A DNA stretch of 64,000 bases from Sebastes aleutianus (Eukaryota > Chordata > Actinopteri > Perciformes > Sebastidae): assembly GCA_916700875.1 (NCBI GenBank), contig CAKAKS010000039.1, positions 19,586,367-19,650,366 on the forward strand, in the 5' to 3' direction. The notes beneath the pieces are model-generated. The model made no database searches. It saw only the letters and a list, made by a program, of their open reading frames with translations, and was not told the DNA's origin. The number at the start of each line of letters is the position of its first letter. The stretch's first letter is position 1. Made by a program: the position numbers and the translations under genes. Positions 37,071 through 48,479 of the stretch are shown here, piece by piece.

Positions 37071-37787
37071 ATGACTGGTGGGGAATCAAGTGGAGCAACG
37101 AAAACAGTAATCCAGCTCATTGTCTTTGGAGATGGAGAGGGAGGAGAGAACAAAAACAGGAGTCTCCCAGCTGTTGGTATCAGTAATTTGATCTTTTTGT
37201 GCTCACAACAGGTACTCAGTTACACCGTGAATGGGGCAAGCATTACTGTTCTTTCGCTAAACTTCCAGCTGATGAATCCCAAGCCCACTAATCTGCCCCC
37301 TCCCCAGGTTTTCCATTTCCTAATCATTCACGTGAATCCGTATTTGGGTTTAGAGATGTGGGACTGTGAATTTCTTTTTGTCTGTGTCAGGCTTTCCCAC
37401 CGCATCATCTGTTCCTCCGGTCTGGGCTCATTACTCCCTGTCCTGCCTGCTCCTCCTCCTGCTCCTCCTCCTCTCCTCCATGCTCCCTCAACGTATCCTC
37501 ATATAACAGTTCGTATGGTATCTTACGAAAAGTTATTCCTAATTTTTCGTACGTTTTCCTACGAATGTCGAGCAACACGTGTCAATTTCCGCTCGTTACA
37601 TACTTACAGTCTGTTCAAATTAAACTTCCGTCTTCACAGGAGCAAAGAAAGAGCAAAAGAAGACATACATATAGCCGAAAATCTTTCTATGTTGTCACTA
37701 TACGGTTCTAGTAAAAGCACAAGTGTGAGAACAGTTTGTGTGAACTCTCCCCACACACACAATCACTCTGTTGAATCCTTTTCATGA
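37071..37787 (+). other. Longest open frame (238 codons), probably spurious
   Basis: An ATG-to-stop frame of 238 codons. It has no recognizable domain. It contains a proline-rich low-complexity part from (CTCCTC)n DNA, and its last third overlaps the dispersed element at 37500-37640. Codon choice and composition do not change at its borders. I list it only because it is the longest frame in the window. Confidence 0.15.
37500..37640. repeat. Dispersed fish repeat with TCGTACG/TACGAA palindromes
   Basis: It contains agttcgtatggtatcttacg, ttttcgtacgttttcctacg and a cgctcgttac end. The alternating TTCGTA/TACGAA words make imperfect palindromes and are typical of a repeat common in teleosts. Confidence 0.45.
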
Positions 37788-38511
37788 CCCCAGCCCCTGC
37801 AGAACAACACCTTCTTCTTCATCTACAGTATCTGTGTATTTTCTAACTAGTCCTGATGCGGCCACAAAGTGAGAAGAGCTCTAATGGAGGAGAGTAATGC
37901 AAGGACACACCCGGAGCGCTCGCTGCCATCTCTGGCGTTTTAACCTCACACTGTCATAAGGTACCTCCTCGGCTGGAGCGCAGGGGAGACAGACCTCGAC
38001 GGTTGATCCATCAGGTATTGTAGCTACAGTTATGGAACAGTGAGTGGACTTAATCCAGGGAGAGGGCCTACCTATACAGCTGGATAGATAAGGCAAATGA
38101 AGGGAAAATATCCCCTGCCCTGCTGGTCACCACTGAAGCAAGGTAACAGGGAGATGAGACAGAGGGAGGAAGGAGAGAGGAAGGAGGAACGAGGGAGAAA
38201 CGCTCAGGCAGCCAAGCTGGGGAGATGGCACTCACACAGCCCAATCTGTCAGTCTGACTACCTTGCCAGATACAGGGTGGCTCACACAAAAATCACACAC
38301 TTTTTTGCTAAATACCAAGAGACAGTGCGGCTACACACACACAAACACAGAAATTAATGCTGGAGCACACACACACACAGACTCGTGGAACATGCTGTAC
38401 TGGAGCAAACAGCGTGATGCATCTTTTGTAAAAAAAAAACAACAACATTCACTTTGTTAAAAAAATACCTGCTTTTCAGTTTTTCACCTGTCTTCCTTTT
38501 CACAAAAAAAC
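37788..38511. other. Non-coding stretch, no gene seen
   Basis: GA-rich at 38155-38210 and CA-rich at 38330-38385. No exon is supported. Confidence 0.4.
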
Positions 38512-38602
38512 AGCTCCTGCACACTGCCAACACTTTTTTGACACTTAAGTGTTTTCAATAAAAATTACTTTTACTATAAAGTGTTGGCAGTGTGTGGCAG
38601 CT
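38512..38602. other. Hairpin-forming inverted repeat, 25-bp arms
   Basis: 38512-38536 and 38578-38602 are inverted copies with about three mismatches (common core cacactgccaacacttt), separated by 41 bases. The second arm contains GGCAGTG, which is also the miR-34/449 seed, but the rest of the arm is not that family. It could be a tiny MITE or an unannotated hairpin RNA. Confidence 0.6.
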
Positions 38603-38814
38603 ATTTTTCTCCTACGCACCTGTCTCAACACAGGTGTGCAAAGATCACTTTTCCTGTATAACTTTCTTCTTTTACCACATATTTTTTACTATTAAAATAT
38701 TTTTAATTGGAACTAACTAACTGACTGCTTGGCTTTGTAGAAATAGTTCAAATTTTGGGGATATACACTAATTTGCTTTCTTAAAGGTGCTAAAGATTGA
38801 GATTGGGAGCATTC

Positions 38815-39105
38815 CTATTGCCTCCGCACAACTCTCCCTTCCTTCAGTCCTTGTGAATGAGACCCAGACCGAGGCTGGAGCGACGGCTGGGAGGCGGGGT
38901 TAGCAAATCATGACGACAGCGTGATGGCTGTGACCCCGTGACCGAGCCATGTGTCTGAACAGACGTTACTGCGCCTGCTCTATGAGCCCAATGGATGCGC
39001 GAAGTCGAGCCATTTTGGCATCATGCATCACTGAGCAACTTTCATAGGAATAAACCGGGCCCCCCTCCAACGCTGTATCCAGTTCTCTCTATACATCCAT
39101 TGGGG
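38815..39105 (+). repeat. Dispersed repeat family G, partial copy
   Basis: It shares gagacccagaccgaggctgg, tgactgagcc-type text, gcgcctgctctatgagccca and cgctgtatccagttctct with 20930-21215. Confidence 0.72.
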
Positions 39106-39475
39106 GGAACCCTCCGCAGGAGGGGTGGTGGATGGGTCAAACCGACACAAAACTTTCAACCAGGAGACCTGTGTTCATGTCCCGTGTGAAACTAAAAGTA
39201 ACGTTGACTTATTTTGTCACGTCAGTCATTAGTCACGGGAGTCGTTATCGTCAGTCCTGTGAGTCACTTGAGTCACTAGTCAGTGAAGTTTCCGTCAAGC
39301 ACGACCGTTTCCTAACCCTAACTAAGTGGTTGTGTTGCCTAAACCTAACTTCCTGTGAAAACGGAAGTTTCTTTTGAAAGGACATGATGCATGTCACAAG
39401 CGTATATTGACACACCGTCCCCAGTCCGTCCAAAAGTAACCCAAGAGGGGTACCCCGTGCGTTGTGGGTGAGAAT
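39106..39475. repeat. Dispersed repeat L with 'cctaaacctaac' phrase
   Basis: It contains aaccaggagacctgtgttca, the run of agtcac/agtcatt words, and gttgcctaaacctaacttcc. The last phrase recurs in 46700-46820. This pattern is common in fish repeats. No coding capacity. Confidence 0.5.
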
Positions 39476-39622
39476 GTGTTGTCAACAAAGAGAGGAGAAG
39501 CTCGGATTACAACACACATGGAGGGAGAGCGACTTCATTCTCTGCTCAGGTAGACATTATTCCTCTATATCTTTACATAGCACATCGTTTTTTTGCTGCT
39601 ATATTAATGCTCTGAATATCGT
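39476..39622 (+). repeat. Dispersed repeat I, copy 2
   Basis: Same-orientation copy of 641-785. The boundaries are set by where the two copies stop matching (gagaggagaag... to ctctgaatatcg). Confidence 0.75.
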
Positions 39623-39883
39623 TTAGAAAACCTTTAATGAGAGTTAGATGAGAGGAATGATACCACTCAGCCAGCAGCCGGTTATCTTAGCATTAAGACT
39701 GGAAACTGTCTCATCCAATGTCAGAGAGGTGTGGGGGGATCAGAAGCTGTCCATTCATGAAGAGTAATAGCTTCTGTAATAATGGGTTCAAAGCATTTTG
39801 ACAGCTATAAACTGTAATTGTACTCATCTCAAAAAGACCCTGCAGAGCTGACCTGCAGTGTGTGGTACTGTACAAATGACCCT

Positions 39884-40046
39884 TAAAGGTCCAGTGTGTA
39901 GGATCTGGCGGTATCTAGCGGTGAGGTGAGGAGATTGCAACCAACTGAAGCCTCTCCTGTGTGCCAAGTGTGTAGGAGAGCTACGGTGGCCGACGCGAAA
40001 AACGTGTATGGCCCTGTCTAGAGCCAGTTGTTGTAAGAGTAGCTTA
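39884..40046. mobile_element. Truncated family H MITE
   Basis: It begins taaaggtccagtgtgtagg and continues through gatctggcggtatctagcgg to ctagagccagttgttgtaag, the same half-element as 33621-33765. The other half is missing. Confidence 0.78.
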
Positions 40047-40094
40047 AGTGGGGCAGTTTTGTTTCAATCAAAGCCAGGGTCGAGACGCCCTTGG

Positions 40095-40240
40095 ATGGAT
40101 GACGCCGGTTATGAAGATACAATATACCAGCAAAGCCCCTGGTCTGATTCCAGCTGGGGACCCTTATTGCACATCATACCCTGTTTCAGTATCCGCTAGT
40201 TTCCTGTCTGTCTCTATTCAATCAGCTGTCCAATATAATG
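40095..40240 (+). mobile_element. tRNA-derived SINE tail, degenerate
   Basis: It contains ctggtctgattccagctggg (B-box-like GGTCTGATTCC) followed by gacccttattgcacatcata and ttcctgtctgtctctattca, the order seen in common teleost tRNA SINEs. The A-box half is not clear, so the element is 5'-eroded. Confidence 0.55.
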
Positions 40241-40380
40241 ATACAGAAGTTAAGGGTCATTTGTACAGTAGCACACACTGCAGGTCAGCTCCGCAGGGTC
40301 TGTTTGAGATGAGTACAATTACAGTCTATAGCTGTCAAAATGCTTTGAGCCCATTATTACAGAAGCTATTACTCTTCATC

Positions 40381-41151
40381 TGTGTAAAATCACGGTGTGG
40401 AAAGATTAATTACTCTTTGGAAATGGTAATGATGTCTGTCAACAGGATAATTTGCCAAGAATTCGCTGGGAGTCTTCAACTGAATGGGATTGTGTGACCA
40501 CTAGAGGTTTAATGTGAGGATTAGTGGTGGGTGAATAGGATGACGGAGAGGAAAAAAGGATATTTTTCTAAAAAGTCAAATTAAATAACATCAATGGAGC
40601 ATGAACACATTAAGGCTATGTGAAACAATGACAGTAAGAGCTAGGAGTGACCCTCCGGGGGCCAACCACAGGGTGAACTCTTGACCCGCAAACAAAGTCA
40701 TCATACGTTATCACGACTCCACACACCATTGCTCCGGAGAGATAATGTCACAGAGCACCCGAGCCACCTCAGATCTTTCACATCAGCACCTTGGTGCTCC
40801 AAAACGCTATGGCAACTGCTCGCACACGTAATCTCTCCTGGGTGTGAGATGCAAACAGGGCTAATATGTTTGAAGAGACAGCAGTGATCACATTTCCAAG
40901 TGACTCCTTGCATCCCGCTAGGATAACCGAATAAAGGATGTTCTCAGCAAACCACAATCCCGCTCTCAAAACACTTGATCCTAAGATGACAAGCACCGGC
41001 TATCCATTATGCAATAGTCCCCCCTTTTCTCCATCGCTAATCAAAACTGGAGCAAGTTCTCTGGATGGGATTAACGGTTTCTTACTCTTGTCTCGTTGCT
41101 TTCAGAGGACAGGAAAGATGGTAGGATGTAACTGCAGAGCTATTGCATTTA
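40381..41151. other. Non-coding stretch, no gene seen
   Basis: No repeat family or exon recognized. Confidence 0.4.
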
Positions 41152-41159
41152 CTCTTAAC

Positions 41160-41850
41160 TAGAGCTGTCAAAGTTGAACGCAAATTTGTTTTAAAGCCAC
41201 TAATTTCTTTCTTACGCATTAACGCAACTTGCAATTTTTAGGTTGTAGCAGGCTTACTAAAAATCCTAAGGAATCCATTGGTACCAACCATGTCATACTA
41301 GCTTGTTGCAAAGAAGGTTAAATAACGCCTCAAACTAATGCATGGCGAGGAAAAACTGTCATGGCTTTTCAAATTGGTCCCTTGACCTCTGACCTCAAGA
41401 AATGTGAATGAAAATGGGTTCTATGGGTACCCACGAGTCTCCCCTTTACAGACATGTCCACATTATGATAAGCACATGCAGTTTGGGGCAAGTCATAGTC
41501 ACGTCAGCACACTGACACACTGACAGCTGTTGTTGCCTGTTGGGCTTCAGTTGAGCCATGTTATGATTTGAGCATATTTTTGATGCTAAATGCAGTACCC
41601 GTGAGGGTTTCTGGACAATATTTGTCATTGTTTTGTGTTGTTAATTGATTTCCAATAATAAATATATGCATACATTTGAGTAAAGCAAGCATATTTGTCC
41701 ACTCCCATGTTGATAAGAGTATTAAATACTTGACAAATCTCCATTCAAGGTACATTTTGAACAGATGAAAAATGTGCAATTAATCGCGATTGACTATGGA
41801 CAATCATGCGATTAATCGCGATTAAATATTTGAATCGATTGACAGCTCTA
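41160..41850 (+). mobile_element. hAT-type MITE family B, best-preserved copy
   Basis: The terminal repeats TAGAGCTGTCAA and TTGACAGCTCTA are perfect inverted repeats. The 8-bp duplication ctcttaac is exact (41152-41159, 41851-41858). The 691-bp body has no transposase. The minus-strand short frames inside it recur in other copies only because the repeat recurs. Confidence 0.93.
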
Positions 41851-41858
41851 CTCTTAAC

Positions 41859-44569
41859 AGAATGCATTGTGGTACCCACTGAAATTGGGAGCTGCAGTGA
41901 GACGGCGAGGGTCATCGAGTGCATGGCGAGGGGGAAAAAAGGCAACAGGGAGAATGAGAGAAAGAGAGTGCAAAGAGAACATGGATCAACCCGACAGGAC
42001 AAGATGGTTACGCAGCACCATGCACGAAAACGTTCATTGCACGTACACACAGATAACCATAAACATTACTGCCTGAGTCAAACATGTTAAAAGTTACAAA
42101 TGTATTAAGCCATTCCTGTCATAAATAGAGGATTGAAGAGACTATTAAGTTGAAGAGTGTTGTGAAGCCATATTACAAGCTCTTTTCATCTCTCTCTTTC
42201 CCTCCTTTGCTTCCTTTCTTCATCCCTCCCCCATAAAATCCCAGACTAAACCAATCCGCCGTCACCAACCCTTCATACTTTACTATGTAGGCCTCCCATC
42301 CCTGCTGTTTTTCCCTTAACACACACACACACATAGACATGTACACGCCGGGGCCTCCTCTCCTCTGTATGACCTTGACTGGCTAGCACTCCAGGGCTTG
42401 TTCTTTGCTTCTCCCTCTCCCTCTGTCTCTCTTGCTCTCTCCATCTTTTCACGCTCGCCTCCACTCTATTTGCCTGCCTCTCTACCTCTTGCTTTCCATC
42501 ACTCTCCCCCCGACCGGCTGATGTTAACCGGCGCTGTCCTTTTTCCTCCTCTTCCTCCTCGTCCTCCTCCTCCTCCCCGAGACACAGAGGAGAAAGGGAC
42601 AGAACATGGCAGAGAGAAGTAAAAGACCTCCTCCTCCTCCTCCGCAAACCGGTCAGCTGAGAGAGAGAATAACTGTATCAACAAGTCTTATTTCTTATGC
42701 TGTAATATTTAATATTAAAAAACAGGACTTCCATCTTTAATTTAATGCAAGGTCAAATAACACATTTACATTTGATAAGGCTTCATGTTATTTAAGCGTG
42801 GTATTTCAACCATTCTGCTTAAAAAAAAGTTGTTTTTTTTCTTGTATTCTTTACAAATGATATTTTATTTATTTGCGGCGCACATTGCTTGATGATTCAA
42901 AGTGTGATTAGGCTCTGCTCTAATCAGCTGATACAGCTTCCTGTTTCACCGGGGAGGATGATGAGCTCTCTCAGTGGAACAGTGAAACAGCAGGTCCAAA
43001 TCCGCGTTTCATTGCAGGTGTTACTACAAAAGCATCTAATTGCCTTCCATCTTAGCCTGTTCCTCTGACTCCAGTGATCCTTGAGATTTTCCCAATGGCT
43101 TAGTTCACAACATAACATCTGTATAATAAATCAGAGATGTTAACCGTTTGACTATCCATTCAGAGCTAGAATAAACTTAAGCTCAAGTGACAGCGCGATC
43201 TATTAAATGTCAAACGGGCTGATTAAGCGCTCTCTACAATTACGCCATTATTCCTGTTCCAATTTATGTACCTTACGTATCTAAAGGTCTCCGCTGCAAT
43301 TGTGTTCACCAATCTGATGCTGAATCCACTGCGTTTAATTCCGGCTTCGCTGTAAAATATGACATTTTCATCTATCTCTACTCTGATATCAACACAGCGA
43401 GTTGACAGGGCCACAGAATAGCTCGCGGCGGCTTTATGTTTTAAACAATATTAGGAGAAAAAATAGAGGGCATCATGAATGAATATCTCCAGTAATCTTC
43501 CTTTTAAGTTTGATCACAGAAATACAGACTTGTTGAATGTGGCTGGTAAGCCCATGGCGATACCTTTTCTCCCAGCATCCGGCTGTTTTTTAATTCATTT
43601 TGCTCTAAGAGGCATGGATGTTACAAGACTGCCACAGCAATCTTCCCAAATAATTGCCCATCCCGCATTAGTAAAACAGCCATGAAGTAGAGGGACATCA
43701 TCAATTTCTACAGGGCAATAATAACAAAGAGGTTAGGGACTCACAGTCTAACGCTGACACTTATACTTCACACCATGTTAAAGGCTCCCCACAGACTCCC
43801 TCCATTTCACATTTCATTTCCTTAGCAGTTAAAATCCTTTGATGCATAGCAAGAATTGCCGTACACCACCAAGCCAGTATACCAACACCTTCCAAAGCCC
43901 AAAGGGCTTAATGGAGGATTTTCCATTTAGCACTAAGCTCTAACCACACCTACAAAATTTTATATAAGAGCATATGTACAGTCGTTTGAAAGGTAGTAAC
44001 AAAGTCATAAGCCACCAACTGAAAAGGGACCAGTTTCATGTATCTGTGTCACACGGGTTACGCCACTGCCCCGCCCCTTTAGGAGACTGTCGGCAGGTCT
44101 GGAGTGTATTAACTCCAATGGGAGAAGTGAACGTGAACACAGATTAATGACTGATTCTTTCGCCCCATAGTCACCAAAGCAAATATTGGACCCATTTTTC
44201 ACAAGCCACATATCTTCTGAATATCGTGACACTAAAATGTCATTTTTCAGACAGATGAATCAGGAGAAAATTTACTTTGTTTGAGACCTTTCTCTGTGTC
44301 AGCAACACAACTCAGCTAACACATTTTTGTAATGCTAAATGTGGCTGTTAGCTGTGTAAATATCAAATGTTAGCAAAAGAAAATATAAATACATTATGCA
44401 AATATAATTCAATTTTCATTCATCCCTCCACACGACATTCACAATACTTCCAAACGAGGTGGGGGGATGGTGGTGGGGGGGGAGGCGAACACGCCATGGC
44501 CACGCCCACTTAGGAGACAGGAAGTGTATACCATTTCAAACCATTGGCGGCCTTTGGTATAGAGCATCT
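41859..44569. other. Non-coding stretch with pyrimidine-rich block and candidate conserved elements
   Basis: 42390-42650 is strongly pyrimidine-rich with (CCT)n, so on the minus strand it is a GGA/GAG-rich tract like some brain-gene 5' UTRs. 42890-43100 and 43190-43460 are non-repetitive with ATTA cores (cgggctgattaagcgctctc). No exon with acceptable borders was found. Confidence 0.4.
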
Positions 44570-45030
44570 TTGCTAAAATCCAGTTGAACTGTTTCGTTTC
44601 AATAAGAATCTACAGTCATGTGTGCTAGCAGCTCTGTGAGGCTGCACAGCGGTGCTTCGTCAGCATGCTAACATGCTCCAACTGTCAATGCTAACATGCT
44701 AAACCAAGATGGTGAACATGGTAAACATCATACCTGCCAAACATTAGCATGTTAGCATTGACAGTGGGTGCATGTTAACATTTGTTAAATAGCAATAAAC
44801 ACAAAGTACAGCTGAGGCTGATGTGAATGTCATTAGTTTTGCAGGTATCTGGTTATAAATCAGATTATTGGACAAATTCCATTTTGACCTAATGATGGCA
44901 CTTGATTAAAACGTTATAGGATCACCAGAAATTATTACAATTCATCCTCTGGGGACCATGAATGGTTGCACAAAATTCTATGGCAATACATCCAATAGTT
45001 GCTAAGATAATGCAGTCTGGTCCAAAGCAG
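44570..45030 (+). repeat. Dispersed repeat family K, copy 2
   Basis: It is rich in agcatgctaacatgctcc, ttagcatgttagcattg and atagcaataaacac, and ends with tctggggaccatgaatg and caatacatccaatagttgct. The same order is found after 49093. Confidence 0.72.
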
Positions 45031-46345
45031 TGGACCAACCGATATTGCCGTCTCTAGAGCCAGTAGTGTGGCTAAAAAAGGAGCAATTAGGTCAGAATTA
45101 GGTCAGGCTGTCTTAGAATAGAGGGAAATTTCCATAATTTACTTTCTATAAGTTTATATTTTTTTGACATTCATGGTATTCCTCCTCTTTTAATCATATC
45201 AAACCTTTTAAGGTTGCTGATTTATCTGCAAAGATGCCAAAAAAAACAAGGTGTACCTGAGGATCTCCCTCAGTGTAGGGCAGGCTCGGCATGCCAAACT
45301 CGCGTCAGTTAGATTGGTTACCCCTGGCCGGAGGGTTTTTAGACTCCAGCCCAAATTCAAGGCCAGCATCGACCTTAATCAATAGTGAACCTGACGTTGT
45401 ACTATATATCATATTCAAGTGGTAGATAGTGTGGGATGCCTGACAGTCCGAGTACAGGACCACACATCAAATAAATTTACTGTGATTTGTCCATGATGCA
45501 CAAACTCCGTCTCCAGACTTGACACTACAAAAAGGATGGAGATAACAAAATGTCGACACACAGAAGGATAATATTTATGCTGCAAGGCGAACAAATGAAG
45601 CTCTACACAGTTTTCTTCATTATTTTTGGACATATTATGCTATTCTGCACTAGACTGAACTGAATTTTGCAGTAAGACAAAAGGGGAAAATGTTGAGAAG
45701 GGTTATTGCTCCACTATGAGAGGCCATGAACAAAAAAATACTGATCCACCTCTTGTTGTCAGTTATACAGATCAGGGTGATTACATGCATAATACATGAA
45801 GTCAGTCAACCACAGGTTCCCCCTCACAACACGTCTACCCAAACCTAACCTGTACGTGAACCATTATCCGTCAAAGGAATCAATAAAGGCATCAGCTCCT
45901 TCCCCAACAAATCTACTACAGTCAGTTCATCAAAACAGTCATCAATAGATGGAGCTGGAAAGCTCTTCATTTATTGGTCCCCTGCTGTTTGACAAGCTGA
46001 AAACTGCACCGTGTTTCATGTGCTTCAGTTTCTGGCTTAAATTCCTGCTGAAGTGGGAATAGAAGTGACTGTGTGTAGCACAGACATCTCACAAGTAGGA
46101 ACGATCTTCTACTTGTGCATGGGGTGATGATGCCGCCTGCCTGACAGATTTTTCACACTTGCTGGTGACGGTTAAAAAAGAGAAACACACACTATCATGT
46201 GTAAAGCCTCATACAAACCCAATAACTAATTCACTGAGAAAATAAAAATGTGGTCAGTTAGCATAATTATCATTAATTAAGATACAGTAGGTATTTATGT
46301 CAGGAAATCTTTCTTTAAAAAGTGACTTAAGATTGTAATCTAGGT
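45031..46345. other. Non-coding stretch, no gene seen
   Basis: No exon or clear repeat family. The short frames have no family resemblance. Confidence 0.4.
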
Positions 46346-46439
46346 ACAAACATGTAGAGATGACACAATTTATTGATCAACAGAAAATTAATCAGCAACT
46401 ATTTTGATAGCTGATTAATCGTTTCAGTCACTTTCACTT

Positions 46440-46986
46440 TAGACTGTTATTAAATAGGTGTTATCAGTCGCTATAAGCCCCATAGATGTGGGTCAATAGG
46501 GGCCTACTACACCCACTAGTAGGTTTTATCATTAGTCACATGGTAGATCACCAAAAGAAGGTATAAAAGAACACAACAGCGACCTCTAGTGACTGTAGTA
46601 ATTATGACAGAAGCAGAAGCGGAAGCCAGGTAATGTAGTATAGAAACTCCATATGAGGAGGAGGTCGGGGACAATGGATAGGAACAAAACAAAGGGTTCT
46701 TTAGGTTTTGTTGCCTAAATCTAATGAAGTTGTAGTTTTGTTGCCTAAACCTAACTGTTGTTGTTTTTTTGCCTAAACCTAAAGAAGTTGTAGTTTTGCT
46801 GCCTAAATCTAAAGAAGCTTTTTTGTTTGTGTTCAAAACGTTATGTTTCATTCTGTCTTACATGTTGCTTTTAAGTTTCACTTTCACTTTTACAAAGTAG
46901 TAGGTGTAGTAGGCCCCTAATGACCCACATCTATGGTGCTTATAGCGACCGATAACACCTATTTAATGGCCTGATAACAGTCAAAT
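46440..46986. mobile_element. MITE family M with about 65-bp terminal inverted repeats
   Basis: The left taaataggtgttatcagtcg pairs with the right cgaccgataacacctattta. The arms continue through ccatagatgtgggtcaatag and its partner. The interior contains a tandem repeat (46700-46820). It is nested in family N. Confidence 0.85.
46700..46820. repeat. Minisatellite, unit about 30 bp
   Basis: Four degenerate units of the type tttgttgcctaaacctaa plus a gaagttgtag spacer. They give a repetitive minus-strand frame that is not a real protein. Confidence 0.8.
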
Positions 46987-47225
46987 CGGGTGCTTCTTTA
47001 ATGTGCCAATTTGCTGTTTTTCATTGTCCAATATGACAGTAGACTGAATATCTTTGGGTTTTGGACGCTTGGTCGGACAAAAAAAGAAATTTAAACATGT
47101 CACCTTGGGCTCTAGCAATTTAAATATTTTACTATTTTTCTAGCATTTTAGAGAATAAACTATCAATGAATTGATGGAGAATATTGTTGGCAGATTAATT
47201 GATGATGAAAATAATCTTTACTTTC

Positions 47226-48479
47226 AGCTAACAAAGATGTATACCAAACCTAAACTCTATTAACATCCAACATCTTAGACTAAGCTGTTTACTGCTGCAC
47301 GGGCGTTTAATTGTTGTGTTTGAATAGTCACTGGTTCTACATCTTTAGTGTTTCTGTACTCTGACATACTGTTTATAATGTCTATTCCCTGAAGAGTTTC
47401 AAACCGTAAATTCCTCTTTTTGCCAAGGGCAAAGTAATGACTGCCACACCCATCACAAACAGGAATTTCTTTGTTATTTTTAACTTTGCAAAAGCTTCAA
47501 ATCAAATTCACCTGCTGACACATAACCTAAATGTATTCTTAAACTGACCGCCCCATTAAAGAATATTTTTTTATAAATATTATTTTCAACAAAGAAAAAT
47601 TGGCTGTATGTGGGCTGGATGGTCTGAACATCCCCATCTGTTAATGGCCTACAATCAAACCCTGCAGGAGCCCACACTGCTGCATTTTCAACATCAGTAA
47701 GTAGTCTAAATAGTTGTTGAACGTTTTCCAGTGGGTATAAATAACGAGCCATTTAGCCGTCAGACTGAAGAGACGATAGTAGGGTGCAACTCATCCCCAG
47801 CATTTACCTCTTTCTACAATTTACTTTTTTTTAAGTTCAGTATTGATCGGAGACCACATCCAGCCTTATTTGAGATGTTTATTTGACAGTTGCCGGCGGT
47901 TTGTGTGATTGTCAGGCTCACATATGATCAACCTGTTTGTCCTCACCCCCCTTTAAGCCTCTGAGGCCATAATCGATATATCCCTGGTAGACCTTTCTCC
48001 ATCTCCCTGCCACTCCACCTTGAGACGCGGTGTGAATTTAAAGGCCACAGCAGTGCGGCGAGGGAAACACCCGCCAGAAAGAAACACCCACCCACATAAA
48101 TCAATCTAAGGCGCATGCCAATCAAGGATTGAGCTCCCTATTTAAAAGAGGAGCCCCAACACATTAGTAGTCAGCCTACCCATAACTTTACTACAAGACT
48201 TGCAGTCCAATAATCCCTGGAAAGAGCCTTTTATCTTAGCCTGCCGAATAACCACCAAGTCTAACAACAGGTTTCAGGTACATTCACTCTGCAACATCTT
48301 GCCTTAATTACTTCAGCACCTCACACTAATGATCACTCCTGATTCTCCTACCCCACCTAACACCTGCTACCAACAAACATGACCTCCTGGACCGTGAAGT
48401 CCCATACACTATACAGTCTCATATGCTCCAAACATTTCCCTTTGCATCCCTCTTTGACCTTCAACAAGAAAAGAGCTAG
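47226..48479. other. Non-coding stretch with one hydrophobic open frame
   Basis: A minus-strand 60-codon frame (48125-47943) has an N-terminal hydrophobic stretch and a GT just before its stop, but no homology I recognize. Nothing else is seen. Confidence 0.35.

Larger units (their letters stand above)
39757..40380. repeat. Inverted duplication: 130-bp arms around a MITE/SINE spacer
   Basis: 39757-39886 and 40251-40380 are reverse complements with only a few mismatches (for example atgaagagtaatagcttctg against cagaagctattactcttcat). The 364-bp spacer holds a truncated family H MITE (39884-40046) and a SINE-like tail (about 40120-40240). The left arm ends exactly where the MITE terminus begins. 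Confidence 0.9.
46346..47225. mobile_element. hAT-like MITE family N, interrupted by family M
   Basis: The halves are 46346-46440 (tattgatcaacagaaaatta, atcagcaactattttgatag) and 46986-47225 (actgaatatctttgggtttt, gcagattaattgatgatg). Together they form a widespread teleost repeat. A related copy is at 53190-53505, ending tcgttagttgcagcccta. Confidence 0.75.

Noticed and set aside
37071..37787. 238-codon open frame, the longest in the window
   Set aside because: No domain, low-complexity proline part, overlap with a dispersed repeat, and no splice or promoter context. Treated as chance.
42273..42647. Glu/Arg-rich minus-strand frame
   Set aside because: It arises from a (CCT)n pyrimidine-rich block. 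At most it could be 5' UTR.
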